The notes beneath the pieces were generated by a model. The model made no database searches. It had not been told where the DNA came from and saw only the letters and a program-made list of their open reading frames with translations. The translations under genes were made by a program, and so were the position numbers. From Roseiflexaceae bacterium UBA965 (GTDB taxonomy: Bacteria > Chloroflexota > Chloroflexia > Chloroflexales > Roseiflexaceae): 6,905 bases of DNA. This document shows positions 1 to 6,045 of the stretch, piece after piece; position 1 is the stretch's first letter; every line of letters begins with the position of its first letter. The stretch is taken from positions 1-6,905 of the forward strand of contig DBCF01000270.1 in assembly GCA_002292925.1 (NCBI GenBank), given 5' to 3'.

Positions 1-290
1 GTCCACCATTGCCAGATAATCAGGTCGTATTGACCGGGGGTGATTTGGCGTAACGCCCGCCACCACGACAGCGGATTACCGCCATCGAGCCACCTATCAA
101 CCTGACAGGCAATCGGGTGTTGGCTGGGGTCGGCGGCGGTATTGCCGGGGAACAACCAGCGTGGGTAGAGTGGGGCAAATCCCCACGTCGTGACGGTATG
201 TTGCTGATGCAAAAAATTACTCAGCATGCTGGTGAAATGTGCCACTCCGCCACGGTGGGGCGTGGTGGGTCCAATCAACAAAATCCGCAT
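1..290 (-). CDS. GT4-type glycosyltransferase, N-terminal part (runs off window)
   Basis: This is the first 96 residues of a glycosyltransferase that continues beyond base 1. It starts at ATG 290-288, two bases after the stop of the upstream transglutaminase gene, with an AGGGGG ribosome site five bases before the start. The sequence opens MRILLIGPTTPHRGGVAHFT, a Rossmann beta strand followed by the Gly-Gly loop typical of the N-terminal domain of GT-B fold, family GT4 enzymes. At about residues 44-51 it has YPRWLFPG, which resembles the YP..LFPG motif I recall from some bacterial GT4 transferases. Family knowledge: such enzymes move a sugar from a nucleotide donor onto a lipid, glycan or small acceptor at the cytoplasmic side of the membrane. 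The C-terminal donor-binding domain is outside the window, so neither sugar nor acceptor can be guessed. It is very probably co-transcribed with the transglutaminase and tatD. Confidence 0.83.
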   Translation of the reverse strand, partial: MRILLIGPTTPHRGGVAHFTSMLSNFLHQQHTVTTWGFAPLYPRWLFPGNTAADPSQHPIACQVDRWLDGGNPLSWWRALRQITPGQYDLIIWQWW

Positions 291-292
291 AC

Positions 293-2593
293 TTACCCCC
301 TCCCGTGAGGCGGGTTGCGCCACGTGTGCCAACGCCAGCGCCACAATTGCCACCACAGTGTATGCCACGCCACCGCTGGCACCTGGGTCGACGATTGCCC
401 CGCATATTGCAATTGATTGTAGGCCGCACAGACGGCCCCAACCATGTCAGCCAGCACAGGGAGCGTTGCGGCGGTGAGCTGCGCCACATCGTTGGCCGTT
501 GCGCGGGTGGCCAGTGGCATGCCGTGGTATTGATAGAGCCACCAAATCCCGCCGTACTGCATCCGGATGCGTTGGGCGCTGGTACGACTTCGCCACCATG
601 CCACCGCAGCGATGGTGAGTCCCGCACTAACCAGCAGTCCAATCAGCCATCCCACCCAACGCATGTCTGTTGGTTGTGGTGCCTGCTCACGCGGTACGTT
701 GGTGCGGGTGACCGTCGGTATGGCTGTGGGTAGCGGTTGTGGGGTGTTATTGGGAAAAAATGTAGGGGCGACAGCGGTGAATTGGGGAGTAACAACTATT
801 GCCGTCGCTACCGTGTTCGGCGCGGTGTTTGGGCTCCGCGTCGTGGTATAGCCGGCCGGGGTTGGCTCGAATCGTTGCCAGCCATAGCCTTCGAAGTAGA
901 CTTCGACCCAACTATGCGCTTGCGCTTCCCGCACAACCAACGCCCCCGTACCGTCAGGTGTGCCCATGGCGTACCCTTGGGCGAGCCGGGCCGGGATGCC
1001 TTGAGTGCGTAACAGCACCACCATGGCCGTGGCGAAATCATCGCAATAACCCCGGCGACTCGTAAACAAAAAATAGTCTACCCAATCACTCGTAGTCGGT
1101 GGTGCCGGGCGTTGCTCGTCATAACGCAAGGTGCGGAGCGCGGTCTCGACCGCCACGGCTTGGTCATAGGCCGTCGTCGCTTGGGCCGTGGCCACGATTG
1201 TTTGGGCATAAGCGCCGATTTGGGGCGGGAGTGTGGCCGGTAGGGCGGTATAGATGGTGCGGATGGCGTCATTTGGTGCTGGTGCCGTGCGTAGTGCATC
1301 CGCTGGCGCCACGTTGGCGGCGCTCATCAGTTGGTATTGTTGAATGGCTCTACCCCGAATTGCCACGATGCTATCGCCGTCACTAGGGAGATTAGCCAGA
1401 TGGGTCACGGTGACCGCGACAGTGTACGCTAGTGGTTGACCGATGCTCAAGAGCATGCCGTCGCGGGCTGGGGTGGCGAGCGTGATTTCGCTTTGCACGA
1501 GTCTATCTGCCTGAGGATTGTCGGTCAGTGCAATGTCGCGATCGACTGTGGTGTCTTGACTCGGAGCTTGTTGGCTCCATCCTTGGCCCGTATACCCATC
1601 AAACGTGGTCGCGCGCAGATAGTCGGGGGCACTGCTGCGTAACCGCAATACCTCGGTCTGTCCGAGGTTGCGGGCACCCCCTACCGTCATGGTGGTGTTG
1701 GCAAATCCGCCAATGCCACCGGTGGCTGGCGTATTAGTGATGCCATTCCCCAACATCCATCCCCACGCCTGTTGTGCACTTTTGATTGGCGTGCGTAGTG
1801 CATCCCAGCCGGCCAATACCCGCGTATCACGGGCAGGGATCGGCAAGAGTGCCGCAATCACTAGTGCCAGACAAATAATCCCCACGGCTTGCCCAAGCAA
1901 TTGAGTGGCCGTTTGTTGTGGGCGCTCAACCTGATTATCTCGCCAGGTGACTTCGTGCCAATGAATCTGATTGAGTGCCACCAAAACTATTGCCCCACCC
2001 ACAAACACCCCGATGCTGGTGGCATCGGTACGAGGGGCAAACGCATAATTTACTAGTAGGGGTATCACCGATATGCCAATACTAATCCATACCGCGTGGG
2101 CTCGGAGTAATACCCAGGTACTCACTGCCGCGAGTAGGTAGGTAAGTACCGCGAGCACCACCACAAACATCACGGCATCACTACTGGCTTGTCCTGCAGT
2201 AACCGTATGCCACCAGGCAATACTATGCAAGATGATTTCGTAGCTGATATCGAGATATCCGTTGAGACGTGCGGCATAGACTTCCCCCAGTGTGTTGGCG
2301 ACGTCGGCCCGTACCAGTGGCGCCATCCATACCACCAACGCTCCTGCCCCGATTACCCCTACCCCCATCGTCGCCAGTAGGCTGTCGGTGCGCCATACCC
2401 AGACAGTGACGGTGGTCGCAATGACGGCGATAACGGCGAGTAATGGCAAAAAATCAGTGCCACTCACCCAGCCCGCCCCCACGATTTGGTGGGCGAGTAC
2501 CCATTGCAACCCCAGCTGCACCAGCAATACCGTGATTGCTGGCCAGCCATTGGAGCGGGTAGTGGTGGTGGTTGCAATGACGCCGTTATCCAT
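293..2593 (-). CDS. TgpA-like membrane transglutaminase-like protein (DUF3488 / transglutaminase core / DUF4129 layout)
   Basis: This is a 766-residue integral membrane protein. Hydrophobic stretches at about residues 18-38, 48-67, 72-92, 139-163, 166-184, 192-208 and 232-251 make a seven-span N-terminal block. A large region outside the membrane follows (about 252-644), then one more span (645-667) and a cytoplasmic tail. The transglutaminase core lies at about 470-580: nucleophile Cys517 in RRGYCDDFAT, His560 in AQAHSWVEV, and Glu576 in GWQRFEPTP where the classic triad has Asp. A Thr/Pro-rich linker covers about 583-640. The tail (about 672-730) resembles DUF4129, and the last 25 residues are strikingly rich in Trp and Arg. 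Family knowledge: TgpA/YebA-type proteins are papain-fold membrane enzymes, often beside DUF58 and MoxR genes; substrates are poorly known. Here the neighbours are tatD (3-base gap) and a glycosyltransferase (2-base gap), suggesting envelope work (inference). The start follows a weak GAGTG site eight bases upstream. Confidence 0.88.
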   Translation of the reverse strand: MDNGVIATTTTTRSNGWPAITVLLVQLGLQWVLAHQIVGAGWVSGTDFLPLLAVIAVIATTVTVWVWRTDSLLATMGVGVIGAGALVVWMAPLVRADVANTLGEVYAARLNGYLDISYEIILHSIAWWHTVTAGQASSDAVMFVVVLAVLTYLLAAVSTWVLLRAHAVWISIGISVIPLLVNYAFAPRTDATSIGVFVGGAIVLVALNQIHWHEVTWRDNQVERPQQTATQLLGQAVGIICLALVIAALLPIPARDTRVLAGWDALRTPIKSAQQAWGWMLGNGITNTPATGGIGGFANTTMTVGGARNLGQTEVLRLRSSAPDYLRATTFDGYTGQGWSQQAPSQDTTVDRDIALTDNPQADRLVQSEITLATPARDGMLLSIGQPLAYTVAVTVTHLANLPSDGDSIVAIRGRAIQQYQLMSAANVAPADALRTAPAPNDAIRTIYTALPATLPPQIGAYAQTIVATAQATTAYDQAVAVETALRTLRYDEQRPAPPTTSDWVDYFLFTSRRGYCDDFATAMVVLLRTQGIPARLAQGYAMGTPDGTGALVVREAQAHSWVEVYFEGYGWQRFEPTPAGYTTTRSPNTAPNTVATAIVVTPQFTAVAPTFFPNNTPQPLPTAIPTVTRTNVPREQAPQPTDMRWVGWLIGLLVSAGLTIAAVAWWRSRTSAQRIRMQYGGIWWLYQYHGMPLATRATANDVAQLTAATLPVLADMVGAVCAAYNQLQYAGQSSTQVPAVAWHTLWWQLWRWRWHTWRNPPHGRG
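296..301 (-). promoter_or_regulatory. Ribosome binding site of the glycosyltransferase, inside the upstream gene
   Basis: AGGGGG on the minus strand lies five bases before the ATG at 290. It is formed by the last Arg-Gly codons of the transglutaminase gene and abuts its TAA stop (295-293). This arrangement favours re-initiation or coupling by ribosomes finishing the upstream gene. Confidence 0.6.
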
Positions 2594-2596
2594 TAG

Positions 2597-3382
2597 TTAT
2601 TCACTCGGCAACCCAAAAACCCGACAGGCGTTGTGCCAGGTTTGTTGGGCGACATGGTCGAGACTACATTCGTGCAAAAGCGCAATCTGTTGCGCCACCT
2701 GCACCACATACGTCGGTTCGTTGCGTTTGCCCCGGTAAGGGTGCGGTGCCAAGTACGGGCTATCTGTTTCAATCATCAGATGCCCCAGATCAAGCTGTTG
2801 CACCACGAGGTGCATGGCCTGATTATTGCGGAAGGTAATCGGTCCACTCAGTGACAACGTACAACCGACTGCGATACACTCACGGGCATATGCCAAATCC
2901 CCCGCAAACGAATGCATTACGACACCGTAAGGGTGCTGCACCTCACGGAGCACTCGTAGCGTGTCGGCGTGGGCGTCGCGACTATGGATGACGATGGGCA
3001 GTTTGAGTTCGGCTGCCAGTGCGATTTGCTGGCGAAAAATCTGCTCTTGCACCGCTACCGGCGCTTTGTTGTGGAAGTGGTCAAAGCCGATTTCACCAAT
3101 CGCCACCACCTTGGGGTGCTGGGCAATCTGGCGCAGTTGGGCAATCCAATCGGGTAGCAACGCATCCTCGGGGTGATTGGGTTGCACTCCCACCACCGCC
3201 CAGCACTGCGCGGTGGCGGCGGCAAAGTCGACCACCCGTCGTGCTGATTCGAGGCTGTAGGCGATTTCGAGGTGGCGCGTGACTCCTGCCGTCTGCATAC
3301 GCTGCAATACCTGTGGCCGGTCGTCATCAAATTGGCTATTACACAGGTGGGCGTGAGTATCAAAAAATTGCAGTTTGTTCAT
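2597..3382 (-). CDS. tatD: TatD-family metal-dependent hydrolase / deoxyribonuclease
   Basis: This 261-residue protein has the normal length of the TatD/YcfH family, TIM-barrel enzymes that use two metal ions to hydrolyse phosphodiester bonds. The expected ligands are all visible: His10 and His12 in FDTHAHL, Glu97 in GEIGFD, His133 in VIHSRDA, His157 in MHSFAGD, and Asp207 in ETDSPYL, followed by the family signature APHPYRGKRNEP. Two signature positions deviate: GVQPNH at 65-70 where GxHPH is usual, and HSFAG where HCFSG is usual. Neither removes a metal ligand I recognise. Family knowledge: characterised members have 3'-5' exonuclease activity on DNA or RNA in the cytoplasm; the name comes from a Tat operon, but the protein is not needed for Tat export. 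It is the first gene of the minus-strand operon. Its ATG (3382-3380) has no good Shine-Dalgarno sequence, but the HxH motif at residue 10 fits this start. Confidence 0.93.
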   Translation of the reverse strand: MNKLQFFDTHAHLCNSQFDDDRPQVLQRMQTAGVTRHLEIAYSLESARRVVDFAAATAQCWAVVGVQPNHPEDALLPDWIAQLRQIAQHPKVVAIGEIGFDHFHNKAPVAVQEQIFRQQIALAAELKLPIVIHSRDAHADTLRVLREVQHPYGVVMHSFAGDLAYARECIAVGCTLSLSGPITFRNNQAMHLVVQQLDLGHLMIETDSPYLAPHPYRGKRNEPTYVVQVAQQIALLHECSLDHVAQQTWHNACRVFGLPSE

Positions 3383-3394
3383 TGGGTGAAAGAT

Positions 3395-3423
3395 TCTTTG
3401 TGGTAATGGCTCATGGTATGATG
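3395..3423. repeat. Shared motif pair TCTTTGTGGT ... GGTATGATG (copy 1)
   Basis: This is in the 82-base region between divergent tatD and the oxidoreductase. TCTTTGTGGT (3395-3404) and GGTATGATG (3415-3423) are both repeated exactly, in the same order, before modA (6825-6845). The spacer is 10 bases here and 2 there. The left part overlaps an 11-base palindrome, AAAGA-T-TCTTT (3389-3399). TTTGTGGTAAT (3397-3407) is also repeated exactly before the DinB gene. Its role is unknown; a promoter-linked or protein-binding element is possible. Confidence 0.5.
3414..3422 (+). promoter_or_regulatory. Possible extended -10 promoter for the old yellow enzyme gene
   Basis: TGGTATGAT combines an extended -10 TGn with TATGAT, five of six matches to TATAAT. 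The -35 position (3394-3399, TTCTTT, 17-base spacer) matches poorly, as is common for extended -10 promoters. The element sits inside a CATGG-N8-CCATG inverted repeat (3412-3429). Transcription would start about 35 bases before the ATG at 3465. Confidence 0.4.
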
Positions 3424-3441
3424 CCCATGGAATGTAATGTT

Positions 3442-3447
3442 ATTGTA
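3442..3447 (-). promoter_or_regulatory. Possible -10 box for the tatD operon
   Basis: TACAAT on the minus strand matches the sigma-70 -10 consensus at five of six positions and would give a leader of roughly 50 bases before tatD. A weak -35-like TGGTCA lies 18 bases upstream, inside the start of the divergent oxidoreductase gene. This is a motif match only, in an AT-rich stretch. Confidence 0.35.
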
Positions 3448-3451
3448 TATC

Positions 3452-3456
3452 AGGGA
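3452..3456 (+). promoter_or_regulatory. Ribosome binding site deciding the oxidoreductase start
   Basis: AGGGA is followed by an eight-base spacer and ATG 3465. The longer frame begins at TTG 3462, one codon earlier, but the spacing and codon type favour the ATG. Confidence 0.6.
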
Positions 3457-3464
3457 AGACGTTG

Positions 3465-4562
3465 ATGACCACCCACTTGTTCAGTCCGCTCCAACTCGGT
3501 CCCTTGACCGTCGCCAATCGCATTGCGGTGGCGCCGATGTGCCAATATTCAGCCAACGACGGCGTCATGTCTGATTGGCATCTCGCCCATTTAACCGCCA
3601 TGGCCAGCGCCAGTCCGGGGTTGGTGGTCATCGAAGCCACCGGCGTCGAACGCATCGGGCGGATTTCGCACGGGTGCCTCGGCTTGTATTCCGATGCCTC
3701 GATGCGCGCCATGGCTCATGTCATCAGCTTCGCCAAATCCATCGCCCCCCAAGTCAAATTTGGTGTGCAAATCGGTCATGCCGGTCGCAAAGCCTCGTCA
3801 CCCACCCCCGGCCAAGGCCATGGCCAAATCATGCCCGAGGCGGGTGGTTGGCATGTGGTTGCTCCTAGCGCCATCCCCTACGACAAGAACTGGCAAGTGC
3901 CCATCGAGCTTGACGACGCCGGCATCCAACGCATCATCGTAGCCTTCCGCGATGCCGCCGTGCGGGCAGTGGCCGCCGGTGTGGATAGTATCGAGCTCCA
4001 TTTGGCGCACGGCTATCTGCTCCAATCCTTTGTCTCACCCTTGTCCAACAAACGCAGTGACCAATGGGGTGGTGACTTGGCTGGACGGATGGCGATGCCC
4101 CTCGCCGTGGTCAAGGCCGTGCAATCGGCCATCCCCGCCCATATCGCCTTTGGCGCCCGCATCAATGGCACTGACTGGCATGCCGATGGCTTGACCCCCG
4201 ATGATGCCGTCGCTCAAGCCGCCCTGCTCAAAGCTGCCGGGTTGCACTTCATTTGTGTGTCGAGTGGTGGTGCCTCGCCCGATGCCAAAGTGGCCGTCGC
4301 TCCTGGTTACCAAGTGCCGATTGCAGCCCGCGTCAAACGCGAAGTAGGCATTACCACCCGCACCGTCGGCATGATTAGCGACCCATTGGTGGCCGAACAA
4401 ATTTTGGCTAGTGGTGAAGCCGACCAAATCGCCCTCGGACGGGCCTTCCTCGATGACCCCCACTGGCCATGGCGAGCTGCGGTGGCCCTCGGTGAGACGG
4501 CCCATTACCCCATGCAGTACGAACGGGCCAGCGCCAAATTTTGGCCAATGTACAATAAGTAG
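3465..4562 (+). CDS. Class III old yellow enzyme, NADH:flavin oxidoreductase (YqjM/XenA type)
   Basis: This 365-residue TIM-barrel flavoprotein should bind FMN and use NAD(P)H to reduce the C=C bond of alpha,beta-unsaturated aldehydes, ketones or nitro compounds in the cytoplasm. Class III hallmarks are present: Cys26 and Tyr28 in APMCQYS, which tune the flavin and substrate pocket; His179 and His182 in ELHLAHGY, the substrate-anchoring pair; and SPLSNKRSDQWGG at about 191-203. Arg232 in GARIN and the phosphate-binding GM (302-303) and LGR (324-326) segments follow. The C-terminal QYER (351-354) matches the arginine-finger region described for YqjM dimers. The length is typical, and the iron-sulfur and extra flavin domains of 2,4-dienoyl-CoA reductase are absent. 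ATG 3465 was chosen over TTG 3462. Gln codons are almost all CAA (15 of 16), as in the following gene but unlike tatD. The physiological substrate is unknown. Confidence 0.93.
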   Translation: MTTHLFSPLQLGPLTVANRIAVAPMCQYSANDGVMSDWHLAHLTAMASASPGLVVIEATGVERIGRISHGCLGLYSDASMRAMAHVISFAKSIAPQVKFGVQIGHAGRKASSPTPGQGHGQIMPEAGGWHVVAPSAIPYDKNWQVPIELDDAGIQRIIVAFRDAAVRAVAAGVDSIELHLAHGYLLQSFVSPLSNKRSDQWGGDLAGRMAMPLAVVKAVQSAIPAHIAFGARINGTDWHADGLTPDDAVAQAALLKAAGLHFICVSSGGASPDAKVAVAPGYQVPIAARVKREVGITTRTVGMISDPLVAEQILASGEADQIALGRAFLDDPHWPWRAAVALGETAHYPMQYERASAKFWPMYNK

Positions 4563-4567
4563 GATTT

Positions 4568-4578
4568 TTTGTGGTAAT
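4568..4578 (+). repeat. TTTGTGGTAAT element before the DinB-fold gene (copy 2)
   Basis: This 11-base sequence is identical to 3397-3407. In both places a GTATG lies shortly after it (4588-4592 here, 3416-3420 there), at offsets differing by one base. It lies in the 51-base gap between the oxidoreductase stop and the next start, so the second gene may have its own promoter as well as read-through. I cannot assign standard -35/-10 boxes at normal spacing. Confidence 0.45.
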
Positions 4579-4598
4579 CGCAACAATGTATGCGATCG

Positions 4599-4605
4599 AA
4601 AGGAG
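4599..4605 (+). promoter_or_regulatory. Strong ribosome binding site of the DinB-fold gene
   Basis: AAAGGAG with an eight-base spacer precedes ATG 4614. It excludes the in-frame ATG at 4590 upstream, which would place this site inside the coding region. Confidence 0.75.
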
Positions 4606-4613
4606 CTTTTTCT

Positions 4614-5192
4614 ATGATTGATTCCATCAAACGGAACCACGCCCACCTGCACGGCAACACCATTCCACGCTTTTTTGAAAAACTAAGCGAAGCCCAGTTG
4701 CGTGCCCGCCCCACTGCCACCTGCAATTCGATTGCCTGGAATATTTGGCATTTATTGCGGATCGAAGACATCACCTTGAGTCGCTTTGTGGCCAATGTCC
4801 CCCAAGTGCATGCACAATCTGATTGGACGCAACGCCTCGCCATCCCCTACGGCGACATGGGCACTGCCATGCCGATTGCCGATGTCGAGGTGCTCTCGCA
4901 ACACATCAATCTCGCCGAACTCCAACACTACGCCGCTGCCGTCGCCGCCCAAGGCACCAGCTCGATCGATGCCTTTGATGCGTCACGCACCGGCCAACGC
5001 TGGGACGAAGCCCACATGCGTGCCGTGGTCATTGGCGAATCCGTCTGTATCCCGGCCATCGCTGAAGGGGTAGTCTCATATTGGGGCAACCTCACCATCG
5101 ATCAATTTGTGGTCAACTATACGACGTTGCATCCCTCGCTGCATGTCGGTGAAATCGGTGTGTTAGCTGGCTTACAAGGGGTCAGTTTGTAG
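4614..5192 (+). CDS. DinB/YfiT-like four-helix-bundle protein
   Basis: This 192-residue soluble protein has the pattern of the DinB/YfiT superfamily, which is unrelated to DNA polymerase IV. The three expected metal-binding histidines are present: His46 in NIWHLLRIED, and His173 and His177 in LHPSLHVGEIGVL near the C-terminus, the usual H-x3-H-GEI/GQI helix. Family knowledge: members form an up-down four-helix bundle with a divalent metal. Some are thiol transferases using bacillithiol, mycothiol or glutathione; many have no known role and some are damage-induced. It lies 51 bases after a class III old yellow enzyme on the same strand and shares its codon bias (9 of 10 Gln are CAA). A joint role in handling reactive electrophiles is therefore plausible but only inferred. 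The start is fixed by AAAGGAG eight bases upstream. A strong hairpin follows 30 bases after the stop. Confidence 0.8.
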   Translation: MIDSIKRNHAHLHGNTIPRFFEKLSEAQLRARPTATCNSIAWNIWHLLRIEDITLSRFVANVPQVHAQSDWTQRLAIPYGDMGTAMPIADVEVLSQHINLAELQHYAAAVAAQGTSSIDAFDASRTGQRWDEAHMRAVVIGESVCIPAIAEGVVSYWGNLTIDQFVVNYTTLHPSLHVGEIGVLAGLQGVSL

Positions 5193-5222
5193 TTTGTTGG
5201 AGTAGGCTATTTTTTGTCATGC

Positions 5223-5270
5223 ACACGGTGTTGATATAACAGTATCAACACCGTGTAGTATTTGTGTGTT
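5223..5270. terminator. Perfect 14-bp hairpin between convergent genes
   Basis: The arms ACACGGTGTTGATA (5223-5236) and TATCAACACCGTGT (5243-5256) pair perfectly around a six-base loop, TAACAG. On the plus strand a loosely T-rich tail follows (5259-5270), making it a probable terminator for the DinB-fold gene. On the minus strand it lies 15 bases after the ModB stop, but an A-rich rather than T-rich sequence follows. It may still act on both strands as a barrier or 3'-end stabiliser. Confidence 0.75.
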
Positions 5271-5271
5271 A

Positions 5272-6024
5272 TTACCCCACAACCGTATTATTTTTCATAA
5301 AAAACAACAGTGCCATAGCGGTGAATAAAAGCACCACGCTCATTGCGATGGCCGCAGCCGGCTCTGTTTCGGCGGCCACATAGATTGCCAGTGCCAGGGT
5401 GCGCGTGCGGCCGGGCAGACTGCCGGCAAACAATGCAGTGGCGCCAAACTCACCTAGTGCCCGCGCCAACGCCAGCGCGATGCCCGCTTGGATGCCGGGC
5501 CACGCCAACGGAATCGTGATAAAGCGCCATACCTGCCATGCATCAGCCCCATCAATCTGGGCGGCGTGGCCGATGTCGTCATCGATGGCGTTGAGGGCCA
5601 CCACCGTCGCCCGTACATACAACGGTGCCGCCACAAACAATTGGGCGATGACTACTGCGGTGGTGGTAAATGCGATTAGTACTCCGTGACTACCAAACCA
5701 CCCCGTCCGCCCAAACAAACTGAGCAATGCGAGTCCTGCCACTGCGGGTGGCAGGACGGTGGGGAGGTCGACGATCATGGTGGCCCAGGGGTGCTGACCT
5801 TGACTCAACCAAATCGCCAACGGCGTGCCCAATACGATGCACAGCGCAACGGTAATAGCACTGGTGATGATGCTCAACACCAACGCATCATGTACCGCCG
5901 GGTTTGCGAGTGCCAGCCACACCTCGCTGGCACTACTGCGCCCCAACAACCCTACCAACGGCAGGCTGAGTAGCGCAAGGAGGGGCAGTGCCAGTAGCAA
6001 GAGCATCCGGTTTTTTATGGGCAT
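5272..6024 (-). CDS. modB: Molybdate ABC transporter permease ModB
   Basis: This 250-residue inner-membrane permease should form a homodimer that passes molybdate (perhaps tungstate) delivered by ModA, powered by the ModC ATPase. Hydrophobic spans lie at about 7-28, 46-73, 85-105, 115-145, 176-190 and 222-243. The EAA coupling loop that docks with the ATPase is at about 153-178: AAQIDGADAW followed by RFITIPLAWPGI, with Gly159 conserved. ALGEFGAT at 189-196 and PGRTRTLALAIY at about 204-215 are typical of ModB and close relatives (CysT/CysW sulfate permeases, TupB/WtpB). The ModA neighbour decides for molybdate or tungstate. ATG 6024 has GGA seven bases upstream; TTG 6036 would add four residues but has no ribosome site. 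The gap to modA is 21 bases, so they are co-transcribed. No ATPase gene follows, and modB ends at a hairpin facing a convergent gene. Confidence 0.92.
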   Translation of the reverse strand: MPIKNRMLLLLALPLLALLSLPLVGLLGRSSASEVWLALANPAVHDALVLSIITSAITVALCIVLGTPLAIWLSQGQHPWATMIVDLPTVLPPAVAGLALLSLFGRTGWFGSHGVLIAFTTTAVVIAQLFVAAPLYVRATVVALNAIDDDIGHAAQIDGADAWQVWRFITIPLAWPGIQAGIALALARALGEFGATALFAGSLPGRTRTLALAIYVAAETEPAAAIAMSVVLLFTAMALLFFMKNNTVVG

Positions 6025-6045
6025 GAATTCATCCAAATAATGTTG

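Noticed and set aside
239..733. Long open frame on the plus strand opposite the transglutaminase gene
   Set aside because: It is antisense to a clearly domain-bearing gene, has no recognisable motif and no convincing ribosome site.
4563..4580. Terminator after the oxidoreductase, suggested by a run of six T
   Set aside because: No stem precedes the T run, so read-through into the DinB-fold gene is likely.
4590..4613. Earlier in-frame ATG for the DinB-fold protein
   Set aside because: It would put the AAAGGAG ribosome site inside the coding region and adds eight residues not expected in the family.
4035..4652. 205-codon open frame on the minus strand opposite the oxidoreductase
   Set aside because: It overlaps catalytic segments of the old yellow enzyme in antisense and shows no family resemblance; it is explained by GC-rich codon structure.
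4614..5192. DNA damage polymerase DinB
   Set aside because: The name is shared only; length, fold pattern and the three histidines fit the YfiT/DinB metal-binding family, not a Y-family polymerase.
5223..5256. Mobile-element end or attachment site
   Set aside because: The inverted repeat has a short loop, lies between convergent genes and has no transposase, second copy or target duplication nearby; a terminator explains it.
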